From Clostridia bacterium (GTDB taxonomy: Bacteria; Bacillota; Clostridia; Christensenellales; Borkfalkiaceae): 48,538 bases of DNA. Shown here piece by piece: positions 33,715 through 41,412 of this stretch; the stretch's first letter is position 1; each line of letters starts with the position of its first letter. The stretch lies in assembly GCA_017471785.1 (NCBI GenBank), contig JAFURP010000053.1:1-48538 (forward strand), given 5' to 3'. Both the position numbers and the translations under genes were made by a program. The notes under the pieces were generated by a model. It was not told where the DNA came from and made no database searches. It saw only the letters and a program-made list of their open reading frames with translations.

Positions 33715-34884
33715 ATGCGTGATTTCGTAAACCAAAAAGCTAAATTGTTACAGCCCAGCGGTATCCGTAAATTTTTTGATATCGTTCGGGAAACGGAGGG
33801 CGCGATCTCCCTTGGCGTGGGCGAGCCCGACTTCGTTACGCCTTGGAAGGTGCGTGCGGCGGCAATCACCTCCTTGCAGCGCGGCTATACGCAATACACG
33901 GGCAATCGCGGTATTCCCGCCCTTTTGGAGCTTATTTCCCGTTATCTTTCCGAGCGGTTTGCCCTCGACTACGACCCCAAGCATATCTTGATCACGGTGG
34001 GCGGCAGCGAGGCGATCGACCTTGCCCTGCGCGCTTGCGTGGAACGGGGCGAGGAGGTGCTGATCCCCGACCCCGCCTACGTTTCCTATTCCCCTCTCGT
34101 GACCCTCGCCGACGGCGTGCCCGTACAGGTGGAGTGCCGCGAGGAGGATAACTTCGTCTTAAAGCCCGAATATCTCGAACGGGCGATCACGGAAAAAACG
34201 AAAGCGATCATTCTCACCTATCCCAACAACCCCACGGGCGCGATCATGACCAAGGAGGAGCTGGAAAAGATTGCCGCGGTGATCGTCAAGCACGATCTTC
34301 TCGTCATCACCGACGAGATCTACGCCGAGCTAACCTACGGTAAAAAGCACGTTTCCATTGCAGGTCTGCCCGATATGAAAGAGCGCACTATCTATATCAG
34401 CGGCTTCTCCAAGGCGTTTGCTATGACGGGTTGGCGTATGGGCTACGTATGCGCCCCCGCCGCTATCGACGAGGCTATGTTCAAGATCCATCAATACGGC
34501 ATCATGTGCGCCCCCATCACCTCCCAATACGCCGCGATCGAGGCGCTCAAGGACGGTTTTTCGGACGATTTCGCGACCGTAGAGGATATGCGCGATTCGT
34601 ACGATAAACGCCGCAAGTTCGTGTTACATTCCTTGGCGGAGATCGGGCTGCAATGCTTCGAGCCGCAGGGCGCGTTCTACGCGTTCCCGTCCGTTAAAGC
34701 GAGCGGACTTTCGGGAGAGGCGTTTGCGGAAAGCCTCTTAAAGGAAGAAAAGGTGGCGGTCGTCCCCGGGAGCGCGTTCGGCTCGTTCGGCGGCGACAAC
34801 GTGCGTCTTTCGTACGCGACGAGCATGCAATCGCTCTCCAAAGCGTTCGATAAAATGGGCGCGTTCCTTTCCAAACGAAAATAA
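33715..34884 (+). CDS. Class I/II pyridoxal-phosphate aminotransferase
   Basis: A 389-residue fold-type I aminotransferase. Seen: SLGVGEPDFVTP near the N-terminus, GNRGIPALLELISRYL, PNNPTGAIM, DEIYAEL, the Schiff-base Lys in SGFSKAFAMTGWRMGY, and the substrate Arg in VRLSYATS. The pattern is closest to the PatA/aspartate-type branch (aspartate or N-acetyl-LL-diaminopimelate aminotransferase); exact substrate specificity cannot be told from sequence alone. It is the last gene of the operon, followed by a strong terminator. The adjacent Lrp-type regulator fits an amino-acid role. Confidence 0.9.
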   Translation: MRDFVNQKAKLLQPSGIRKFFDIVRETEGAISLGVGEPDFVTPWKVRAAAITSLQRGYTQYTGNRGIPALLELISRYLSERFALDYDPKHILITVGGSEAIDLALRACVERGEEVLIPDPAYVSYSPLVTLADGVPVQVECREEDNFVLKPEYLERAITEKTKAIILTYPNNPTGAIMTKEELEKIAAVIVKHDLLVITDEIYAELTYGKKHVSIAGLPDMKERTIYISGFSKAFAMTGWRMGYVCAPAAIDEAMFKIHQYGIMCAPITSQYAAIEALKDGFSDDFATVEDMRDSYDKRRKFVLHSLAEIGLQCFEPQGAFYAFPSVKASGLSGEAFAESLLKEEKVAVVPGSAFGSFGGDNVRLSYATSMQSLSKAFDKMGAFLSKRK

Positions 34885-34889
34885 CCGAA

Positions 34890-34919
34890 AAAAACGGGCG
34901 AGAAAGTTCGCCCGTTTTT
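34890..34919 (+). terminator. Terminator of the aminotransferase operon
   Basis: AAAAACGGGCGA, 6-base loop, TCGCCCGTTTTT. Confidence 0.88.
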
Positions 34920-34950
34920 GTGAAATTCTCCTAAAAACGGGGAAAAATCA

Positions 34951-34979
34951 TTGACAAAGCCCAAGAAATGGGATATAAT
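34951..34979 (+). promoter_or_regulatory. Promoter of greA-lysS
   Basis: TTGACA (34951-34956), 17-base spacer, TATAAT (34974-34979): both boxes perfect. Transcription should start near 34986, 165 bases before greA. Confidence 0.85.
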
Positions 34980-34985
34980 AAGACC

Positions 34986-35150
34986 AACGAAAGACAAACG
35001 CCGTGATTTGACGAAAAAATCACGGTGCATTTTTAACGCTTTCCGCAAGGAGCGGTTTTTTTCGCGTGTTTTGAGAGATGATAAGGTGTTTTAAGGAGGC
35101 TTTGCGCGAAGACCGAAATATAAAAGAAGCGGAGCGAAAGGAGTTTTTAT
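34986..35150 (+). promoter_or_regulatory. greA leader with two terminator-like hairpins
   Basis: Hairpin 1: CCGTGATTT / AAATCACGG (35001-35009, 35017-35025), then TGCATTTTT. Hairpin 2: CGCT-CC / GG-AGCG closing a GCAA tetraloop (35037-35054), then G and seven T. Both resemble intrinsic terminators. A possible 26-codon frame (ATG 35078 to TGA 35158) runs into the greA start. The greA ribosome site is GGAG at about 35140. Confidence 0.6.
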
Positions 35151-35621
35151 ATGGCTGAACAGCAATATATCATGACCAAAAAGGGCTACGAGGAAGCGGT
35201 GGAAAAGCTCAAGTACTTACAGACGGTAAAGCGTCAAGAGATCGTAGAGCGCATCGCGGAAGCGAGAAGCCACGGGGACTTGTCCGAGAACGCCGAGTAC
35301 GACGCAGCGCGTAACGAGCAGGCGGCGAACGAGGGCGAGATCGTCGATTTGGACTACAAGATCAAAAACGCCGTCATTCTCGAGGAGAACAACGACAAGA
35401 CCACGATCCACGTAGGCTCTAAGGTACGCGTTTACGACGAGGAAATGGACGAGGAAACGGTGTACGAGATCACGGGCACGACGGAAGCGAACGCTATGCA
35501 AAACAAGATCTCCAACGAATCCCCCGTCGGCGCGGCGCTTTTGAAGCATAAGGTAGGCGATACGGTCAAGGTAGCCGCCCCCGACGGCGAATATAAGCTG
35601 ATCGTAAAAGAAATCATCTAA
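35151..35621 (+). CDS. greA: Transcription elongation factor GreA
   Basis: A 156-residue GreA, which enters the RNA polymerase secondary channel and stimulates cleavage of backtracked transcripts. The N-terminal coiled coil carries MTKKGYEEAVEKL, EARSHGDLSENAEYDAARNEQ (with the catalytic acidic tip Asp/Glu in GDLSENAEYD) and EIVDLDYKI. The C-terminal FKBP-like domain holds VGSKVRVYDEE, NKISNESPVGAALLKHKVGDTVKVAAPDG. Length is normal. It is followed after 21 bp by lysS, the usual greA-lysS order of Firmicutes. Its long leader suggests control by attenuation. Confidence 0.96.
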   Translation: MAEQQYIMTKKGYEEAVEKLKYLQTVKRQEIVERIAEARSHGDLSENAEYDAARNEQAANEGEIVDLDYKIKNAVILEENNDKTTIHVGSKVRVYDEEMDEETVYEITGTTEANAMQNKISNESPVGAALLKHKVGDTVKVAAPDGEYKLIVKEII

Positions 35622-35642
35622 AGAAAGCGAGAGGACAAACGA

Positions 35643-37151
35643 ATGCAGGAAAACAAGACGGTCGCGCAAAACGGCGCAACGGAAGAAGAACAGCTCATCG
35701 AACAGGCGAGGATCCGCCGTGAAAAGCTTGCCAAGCTCGTTGCCGAGGGGAAAAACCCCTACGAGCAGGTGAAGTATCCCGTGGACGCGGACTCCGCCTC
35801 CATCAAAGGCAATTTCGAAGCGTACGAAAACAAGACGGTTACTCTCGCGGGGCGTATGATGTCCCGCCGTATCATGGGTAAAGCGTCCTTTTCGCATATC
35901 GCGGATAAAAGCGGCTCCATTCAAATTTACGTAACCCGTCAGGATATCGGCGAGGAAAATTACGCTTCCTATAAAAAGGACTACGATATCGGCGATATCG
36001 TGGGCTTTAAGGGCTTCGTATTCAAAACGCAAACGGGCGAGATCACGGTACACGTAACGGAAATGATCATGCTTTCCAAATCCCTTTTGCCCCTGCCCGA
36101 AAAATACAACGGCTTGCAGGACAAGGATATGAAATACCGCTTGCGCCACCTCGATCTCATTATGAACGAGGACGTGAGAAGGACCTTCCGCACCCGTTCC
36201 CTTATCTTAAAGGAGATCCGCGCGTACCTGGACGCGCGCGGCTATCTCGAGGTGGACACCCCCACCCTGTTGCCCTTGGAGATCGGCGCGGACGCACGCC
36301 CGTTCAAGACGCACCACAACGCCCTCGATCTCGATATGTATTTGCGTATCGAAACGGAGCTTTTCTTAAAGCGCCTTATCGTCGGCGGTATGGACAAGGT
36401 ATACGAGGTGGGTCGTATCTTCCGCAACGAGGGTATGGACGCTTATCACAACCCCGAGTTCACCACTATCGAAATGTACGAAGCGTACAGCGACTATTTC
36501 GCGATGATGGATCTCATCGAGGATATGTATAAGAAGGTAACGCTCAAGGTATGCGGCACGTTGGATATCACCTATCAGGGCACGGAGATCCACATGGGCG
36601 AATGGACGCGTATGACGATGGCGGAGGCGGTGAAAAAATACGCCGGCGTCGATTATAACGATTGGAAAACGGACGAGGACGCGCGCGCGGCGGCAAAGGG
36701 CTTGGGCGTAGAGCTCGAGCACGAAAACGCCACCAAGGGCTGGGTGCTGATCGAGCTGTTCGACGCGTTCGTCGAGGATAAGCTCATTCAACCCACCGTC
36801 ATCTACGACTACCCCGTGGAAAACTCGCCGCTTGCCAAGCGTAAGCCCTCCGACCCCGCGTTCACCGAGCGCTTCGAATACTTCATTTGCGGTCACGAAT
36901 ACGGCAACGCGTTCTCGGAGCTTAACGACCCTATCGATCAAAAACAACGTATGGTCAAGCAAGTGGAAGCAAAGCGCGCGAAAGGCAACAACGACGCCCA
37001 GATCGACGAGGACTTTATCAACGCCCTCGAATACGGCTTGCCCCCTACGGGCGGCTTGGGCTTGGGCTTGGACAGGTTCGTTATGCTTTTAACGGACAGC
37101 TCCACCATTCGGGACGTCATCTTGTTCCCGACGATGAAGCCGAAAAAATAA
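35643..37151 (+). CDS. lysS: Lysyl-tRNA synthetase, class II
   Basis: A 502-residue class IIb enzyme charging tRNA-Lys. It has the N-terminal OB-fold anticodon-binding domain (about 60-165, VTLAGRMMSRRIMGKASFSHIADKSG split across strands), motif 1 (YLEVDTPTLLP), motif 2 (VGRIFRNEGMDAYHNPEF) and motif 3 (GLGLGLDRFVMLLT). Small departures from common LysRS wording are seen (LEIGADARPF and RIETELFLKRL) but keep the active-site framework. The ribosome site is GAGAGGA before ATG. No T-box is seen; it depends on the greA promoter. Confidence 0.96.
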   Translation: MQENKTVAQNGATEEEQLIEQARIRREKLAKLVAEGKNPYEQVKYPVDADSASIKGNFEAYENKTVTLAGRMMSRRIMGKASFSHIADKSGSIQIYVTRQDIGEENYASYKKDYDIGDIVGFKGFVFKTQTGEITVHVTEMIMLSKSLLPLPEKYNGLQDKDMKYRLRHLDLIMNEDVRRTFRTRSLILKEIRAYLDARGYLEVDTPTLLPLEIGADARPFKTHHNALDLDMYLRIETELFLKRLIVGGMDKVYEVGRIFRNEGMDAYHNPEFTTIEMYEAYSDYFAMMDLIEDMYKKVTLKVCGTLDITYQGTEIHMGEWTRMTMAEAVKKYAGVDYNDWKTDEDARAAAKGLGVELEHENATKGWVLIELFDAFVEDKLIQPTVIYDYPVENSPLAKRKPSDPAFTERFEYFICGHEYGNAFSELNDPIDQKQRMVKQVEAKRAKGNNDAQIDEDFINALEYGLPPTGGLGLGLDRFVMLLTDSSTIRDVILFPTMKPKK

Positions 37152-37152
37152 G

Positions 37153-37236
37153 GCTTTGTCGCAACCAGAGGTTGTGACAAAACCTAAGGAATAATTTTTA
37201 CGCGCCGACGCTTTTTAAGCGGCTCGGCGCGTCTTT
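37153..37236 (+). terminator. Two hairpins after lysS
   Basis: Hairpin TTTGTCGCAACC / GGTTGTGACAAA (37156-37167, 37171-37182) directly after the stop, then CGCGCCGA / TCGGCGCG with inner CGCTT/AAGCG (37201-37231) followed by TCTTT. The second is the better terminator. Confidence 0.65.
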
Positions 37237-37266
37237 AACCAACAGGGAGAAAACAGGGAGAAAGCT

Positions 37267-38286
37267 ATGGACGCAAAAATCACCAAACAACGGCTCGCGC
37301 GGATCCTCTCTTACGACTGGATCAAGATCGTCGCCCTCGCCGTCGCCGCCGTATTTTTATGGACGCTCATCTTTACGATGACGGCAACGCGCATCACGGC
37401 GGCGCAGCAGTTTACCGTATTCAATTACTATTCCAACGACTCGCTCGGCGACGGGTTTTCCGCCTCCTATTCCAACGCCTTCAGCCGCGACAAGATCTTC
37501 TCTTACGAGGTCATCGAAACGAACACCAACGATTTGAGGATTTCGGGCGAGGATATGGCGGCTTCGATGCTCGAAACGCGCGTCGCCGTGGAGGAGGGGG
37601 ACGTAATGCTGATCCCCGATATCCCCGATACGGCTTCGGCGTACACGGACGACAACGGCAATACGCAGTACGCGTATTCGTATATGCAGGGCTTTTTCAA
37701 CCGCTACTATTTGTATTTGTACGAGCTCGATCCCGAAGCGGAAAACGGGTATTTTAAGCAAATGGAAGCCTTTCTCAACGGCTTTTACGTAAACGGTTAC
37801 GAGCAAGCGGACAGCTTGGACGAGGGAAAGGTAGAAGCCGCGTTCAAGGCGCGTATCAAGGCGAACAAGGACAAGCGCTTCAAAAAGGAAGCGCAGATCG
37901 CGCAGGGCGTACAGGACGAGCTCGCACGCATTAAGAAATACCGCGACGCGCTCGTAGAATTTTACGGATATTTGACGGACGGCACGGTAACGCTCACCAC
38001 GCTTACGCTTACGGACGCGGACGGCAATATCCTCCGCGAGGGCAAGTACGGCTTAAACCTTTGCCCCAACGAAGGCAAGACGGGCGAGCTGAAAAAGGTA
38101 TTCTCGTACACGACCAAGGAAAGCTACGAGGAAAACGGCGAAACGAAGGAACGCACGATCAGCACGGCGAAAAATATGCACGCAATGTTCTTTAAGTTCA
38201 GCGGCGTGGAAAAGAGCTTCGAATACGAAACGCTTTTGTACGTCAACTATATCGTAAGAAACGCGATCGCGGCAACGCAAGCGTAA
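37267..38286 (+). CDS. Membrane-anchored protein of unknown function
   Basis: A 339-residue protein: a short basic cytoplasmic start (MDAKITKQRLARILSYDW), one membrane segment (about 19-41, IVALAVAAVFLWTLIFTM), and a large outside region of about 290 residues rich in aromatic and acidic residues, partly helical (SLDEGKVEAAFKARIKANKDKRF). Near residues 100-110 is an EGDVMLIPD stretch. I recognise no domain. GGGAGAAAGCT precedes ATG; the upstream ACAGGGAGAAA is directly repeated. It is followed at 15, 7 and 10 bp by the YaaO-like, tmk and mntP genes, implying one operon. Confidence 0.78.
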   Translation: MDAKITKQRLARILSYDWIKIVALAVAAVFLWTLIFTMTATRITAAQQFTVFNYYSNDSLGDGFSASYSNAFSRDKIFSYEVIETNTNDLRISGEDMAASMLETRVAVEEGDVMLIPDIPDTASAYTDDNGNTQYAYSYMQGFFNRYYLYLYELDPEAENGYFKQMEAFLNGFYVNGYEQADSLDEGKVEAAFKARIKANKDKRFKKEAQIAQGVQDELARIKKYRDALVEFYGYLTDGTVTLTTLTLTDADGNILREGKYGLNLCPNEGKTGELKKVFSYTTKESYEENGETKERTISTAKNMHAMFFKFSGVEKSFEYETLLYVNYIVRNAIAATQA

Positions 38287-38301
38287 GACGAGGCAGGATC
38301 T

Positions 38302-39561
38302 ATGCGCGGCAAGAAAAGCGTTTTGAAAAATTGCGAAATATACACGATGCTCAAAGCGCACGCGCGTAAAAAGCATCTCTCCTTTCACACCCCCGGACAT
38401 AAGGACGGACGGTGGGATATCACCGAGCTTGCTTATTCGGACAATCTCGCCTCCCCCCACGGCTGTATCGCACGGGCGGAAAAGGATATCGCGCGCGCTT
38501 TGGGCGCGGCGAAAAGCTATATCTTAACGGACGGAAGCACCTCGGGCGTACACGCTATGCTGTACGCGGCAAAGCGCTTGGGCGTAACAACGCTCGCCCT
38601 CTCCCCCCTTTCGCATAAGAGCGTATTCCACGGCGCGGCGGCGCTTTCCATACGGCTCGTTACCTTTGAAAGCGAAGCGGAGCTGGAGCAAGCGCTTTCC
38701 CTCGCGGACGCGCTGTTTATCACCTCCCCCGATTATTACGGCAATATCCCCGATCTGGAGAATATCCGCGCCCTTTGCGAAAAACGGAGCAAGATGCTTT
38801 TGATCGACGGCGCGCACGGGGGACATTTGCATTTTAATAAACGCTTATACGCAGGCGCTTACGCCCATCTTTGGGTGGACGGCGTACATAAAAGTCTGCC
38901 CGCCCTTACCCAAGGCGCGGTCGTATCCGCAAGCACGGGCGCGCTTGCCGAAGCCCTGCTCGAGGGGGTGGATATCTTCCGCACGAGCAGTCCCTCCTAT
39001 CCCGTGATGGCTTCCGTGGAATACGCCGTGAAATATCCCGAAAACGAAAGGCTGGAGGTCGCCGTACGCGCCTTTGCCCGAGAAAGCGGCGAGCGCGTGG
39101 AGGTAAACGAGGATTGGACCAAGCTTTGTTGCGTGTTCGGCGACGCGGCGTACGCTGCGGAAAAGGAGCTTGAAAAAAACGGCGTCTACGCCGAATTTTG
39201 CGACGGCGCACGGCTCGTTTTCTATCTCTCCCCCGCCACCAAGCGCAAGCATTTCAACGCCTTGAAAAAAGCGCTCAGGCGCCTGTTTAAGCGGTATCCC
39301 GTTTCGGGAAATTTCGAAAATAAACGCGCCCCTGCCCCCCTCCTTTTACCCGAAAACGCGGAAAAGGAATGGGTAGATATGCAAGAAGCGACGGGGAAAA
39401 TTTGCGCGGCAGCCTGCGGCTTGTTTCCGCCCTGCACGCCGTTGATACGGGTGGGCGAACGGGTCACGGAAGAAAAAATCCGAGCGTTGCAAAAAGCGAT
39501 CAACGTATTCGGCGTAAAGGACGGAAAAATATCGGTATTTATCGGGGAAACGAAGGAATAA
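38302..39561 (+). CDS. Orn/Lys/Arg decarboxylase family protein (YaaO-like)
   Basis: A 419-residue PLP enzyme of the short SpeA/YaaO type. Diagnostic segments: SFHTPGHKDG near the N-terminus, GAAKSYILTDGSTSGVHAML, LSHKSVFHGA, SPDYYGNIPDLENI, LIDGAHGGHLHF and the PLP-binding Lys in WVDGVHKSLPALTQGA. The C-terminal substrate-binding part is shorter than in the large biodegradative decarboxylases. The reaction is probably decarboxylation of a basic amino acid to a diamine or agmatine; specificity is not evident. It directly precedes tmk, as yaaO does in B. subtilis. Confidence 0.88.
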   Translation: MRGKKSVLKNCEIYTMLKAHARKKHLSFHTPGHKDGRWDITELAYSDNLASPHGCIARAEKDIARALGAAKSYILTDGSTSGVHAMLYAAKRLGVTTLALSPLSHKSVFHGAAALSIRLVTFESEAELEQALSLADALFITSPDYYGNIPDLENIRALCEKRSKMLLIDGAHGGHLHFNKRLYAGAYAHLWVDGVHKSLPALTQGAVVSASTGALAEALLEGVDIFRTSSPSYPVMASVEYAVKYPENERLEVAVRAFARESGERVEVNEDWTKLCCVFGDAAYAAEKELEKNGVYAEFCDGARLVFYLSPATKRKHFNALKKALRRLFKRYPVSGNFENKRAPAPLLLPENAEKEWVDMQEATGKICAAACGLFPPCTPLIRVGERVTEEKIRALQKAINVFGVKDGKISVFIGETKE

Positions 39562-39568
39562 GATAATT

Positions 39569-40201
39569 ATGGGAAACGCAAGAGGTAAATTCATCACTTT
39601 CGAGGGCTGCGACGGCTGCGGCAAAAGCACCCAGCTCAAGCTTTTGAGCGAGTATTTGACGGCGCAGGGCGTAGCGCATATCTTCACGCGCGAACCGGGA
39701 GGCGGCAAGATCTCCGAAGCCATTCGCGAGATCTTGTTAAACGGCAAAAACGCGGAGATGACGGACGAGTGCGAGGCGCTTTTATACGCCGCTGCGCGTA
39801 TGCAACACCTTGCCGACCGCGTCGAGCCGGCGCTTGCGGCGGGCAAGCTCGTCATTTGCGATCGGTACGTGGATTCCTCCCTCGCCTACCAAGCGCACGC
39901 GCGCGGCTTGGGCGAAGCGTTTATAGAAAGCATCAACGCGGCGGCGCTGCAAAAATACGCGCCCGATACCACCATCTTTATCGACCTCACCCCCGAAGCG
40001 GCGTTCGCTCGGAAAAAGGGCGCGGACGAAAACGACCGCCTGGAGCAAGCGGGTACGGCGTTCCACAAACGGGTGTACGAGGGCTATAAAAAGGTAGCGG
40101 AAAAATACCCCGAGCGCGTCGTTTGCGTAAACGGCGAGCAGGCTCCCGAAGATATCTTCGCGGAGGTGGTCCGCGTTTTGAAAAAAAGAAACTGTTTATA
40201 A
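39569..40201 (+). CDS. tmk: Thymidylate kinase
   Basis: A 210-residue kinase converting dTMP to dTDP. It has the P-loop FEGCDGCGKST (with Cys in place of two small residues commonly seen), REPGGGKISEAIREILL, the DRY motif in VICDRYVDSSLAYQ, and a LID region RKKGADENDRLE. Ile-Asp-Leu in FIDLTPEAA matches the core strand. Length is normal. It lies 7 bp after the YaaO-like gene and 10 bp before mntP. Confidence 0.95.
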   Translation: MGNARGKFITFEGCDGCGKSTQLKLLSEYLTAQGVAHIFTREPGGGKISEAIREILLNGKNAEMTDECEALLYAAARMQHLADRVEPALAAGKLVICDRYVDSSLAYQAHARGLGEAFIESINAAALQKYAPDTTIFIDLTPEAAFARKKGADENDRLEQAGTAFHKRVYEGYKKVAEKYPERVVCVNGEQAPEDIFAEVVRVLKKRNCL

Positions 40202-40211
40202 GGAATTTTCT

Positions 40212-40826
40212 ATGGCTATTTGGGAAATTTTACTCCTCGGCGTCGCGCTTTCGATGGACGCCTGCGCGGTGGGCATGACCAACGGCATGACCGACCCCAA
40301 AATGCCCCTGCGCCGACAACTGCTCGTCGGCGGCTTTTTCGGGTTTTTTCAGTTTTTGATGCCCCTGATCGGCTACTTTATCACGGGTATCCTCGCCGAA
40401 GCGTTTTTGGATACCTTCCAATCCATCTCCGCTTGGATTTCCTTTGGCTTGCTTGCCTTTTTGGGCGGTAAAATGATATTCGAGGCGATCCAAGAGGCGC
40501 GCGAATGTAAACGAAGAGCCGAAACGGACTGCGCTTGTACGGAGCGTTTGACGCTCGGCAAATTAACGGTGCAGGCGGTGGCGACCTCGATCGACGCGCT
40601 CGCCGTAGGCGTGACCCTGCAAATGGCGGCGATCTCGGCGCAGGGCTTGGCGCTCGGCGCGTGGGGCGCGACCCTCGTTATCGGCGCGACCACCTTCCTT
40701 TTGAGCTTTTTGGCGGTGTATATCGGCAAGCTCGTGGGCAACAAGCTTGCGGACAAGGCAGGGCTGTTCGGCGGCGTAGTCCTCGTCGCGATCGGCTTAA
40801 AGATCTTGATAGAAAGCTTTTTATGA
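40212..40826 (+). CDS. mntP: Putative manganese efflux pump MntP
   Basis: A 204-residue membrane protein with six predicted segments in two inverted halves, each holding the family's acidic motif: ALSMDACAVGMTNG (Asp16) and ATSIDALAVGVTLQ. A cytoplasmic loop (about 97-118) carries three Cys. The family exports manganese. It sits at the end of the tmk operon and has no separate promoter, and I see no yybP-ykoY riboswitch in front of it. Many Clostridia carry this gene unlinked to manganese regulators. Confidence 0.9.
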   Translation: MAIWEILLLGVALSMDACAVGMTNGMTDPKMPLRRQLLVGGFFGFFQFLMPLIGYFITGILAEAFLDTFQSISAWISFGLLAFLGGKMIFEAIQEARECKRRAETDCACTERLTLGKLTVQAVATSIDALAVGVTLQMAAISAQGLALGAWGATLVIGATTFLLSFLAVYIGKLVGNKLADKAGLFGGVVLVAIGLKILIESFL

Positions 40827-40835
40827 TAAAACGAC

Positions 40836-40875
40836 AAAAACGCGCGGCGTGCAAATGCACGCCGCGCGTTTTTTA
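40836..40875. terminator. Terminator of the tmk-mntP operon
   Basis: AAAAACGCGCGGCGTGC, AAAT loop, GCACGCCGCGCGTTTTTT: a very strong stem of 16-17 bp, T-rich on both strands. It overlaps the end of the convergent small gene. Confidence 0.92.
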
Positions 40876-41133
40876 TTTCATAGAATATCCCACGCATTCC
40901 AGCACCAGCTTTACCGCCGAAGTAAAGGCAAATTCGTACACCTTTTCCTCGTAATAGGAGTCCTCGGCAAAATGTGCTTCCGTATACGCTTCGAACAGCT
41001 TTCTTTGCTCGTCGGATAAGGTTTTCTCTAACGCCTCGCGCGCCTTTCCCTCTTTATAAGCGAGCGTTTCCTCTCTCGGTACGGGATTTCTCTCCATAAA
41101 ACAATACTGTATTTCGTCCAATAAACCGTTCAT
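40873..41133 (-). CDS. DUF6809-like small protein
   Basis: An 86-residue acidic, mostly helical protein (MNGLLDEIQYCFMERNPVP, then LEKTLSDEQRKLFEAYTEAH and FAFTSAVKLVLECVGYSMK). The pattern of a Leu/Glu-rich amphipathic helix, F-x-x-Y, and a final F-x-F-x-x-x-x-x-L-x-x-E helix is what I associate with DUF6809 proteins of Clostridia, and it parallels the frameshifted gene at 22236-22474. Function is unknown. GGAG precedes the ATG. It is a single gene, with a possible TATACT -10 box near 41157-41162 and a shared terminator. Confidence 0.72.
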   Translation of the reverse strand: MNGLLDEIQYCFMERNPVPREETLAYKEGKAREALEKTLSDEQRKLFEAYTEAHFAEDSYYEEKVYEFAFTSAVKLVLECVGYSMK

Positions 41134-41230
41134 TTCTTTACTCCTTTTTTTATTTATAGTATATCACAAAAAGTAAAGCTTGTGTTGTTTTATTAAAATG
41201 TTAATATAAATTTATTATTGCCTTGTTTTA

Positions 41231-41325
41231 TATGAGATTGCTTCGCCAACGCTCGCAATGACAATGGGGAAAGCCGAACGGTCATTGCGAACGGAGGCGT
41301 CAGCCGAAGTGTGGCAATCTCATAC
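41231..41325. repeat. Palindromic interspersed repeat, fullest copy
   Basis: TATGAGATTGC at the left end and GCAATCTCATA at the right end are exact inverted repeats. Inside are CGCAATGAC and GTCATTGCG, again inverted. No open reading frame of note. Related sequence lies at 5480-5531, 46871-46908, 47284-47323 and 47723-47870. The tail AAATCCTACCGCAA follows both this copy and the last one. It could be a small non-autonomous mobile element. Confidence 0.65.
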
Positions 41326-41355
41326 AAAATCCTACCGCAACGAATTGCAAAGCAC

Positions 41356-41400
41356 GAAAAAGCGCCGCTCTCTATCCCGAAAAGATAGAGGGCGGCGCTT
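41356..41400 (-). terminator. Terminator of the MFS-GH2 operon
   Basis: AAGCGCCGC-T-CTCTATC / GATAGAG-G-GCGGCGCTT around a 7-base loop, with a T run on the minus strand. Confidence 0.88.
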
Positions 41401-41412
41401 GTTTCCCTTTCC

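Noticed and set aside
34986..35642. T-box controlling lysS
   Set aside because: No specifier loop or the conserved TGG-containing antiterminator sequence is visible in the greA leader or the greA-lysS gap.
40200..40211. yybP-ykoY manganese riboswitch before mntP
   Set aside because: Only 10 bases separate tmk from mntP, leaving no room for the element.
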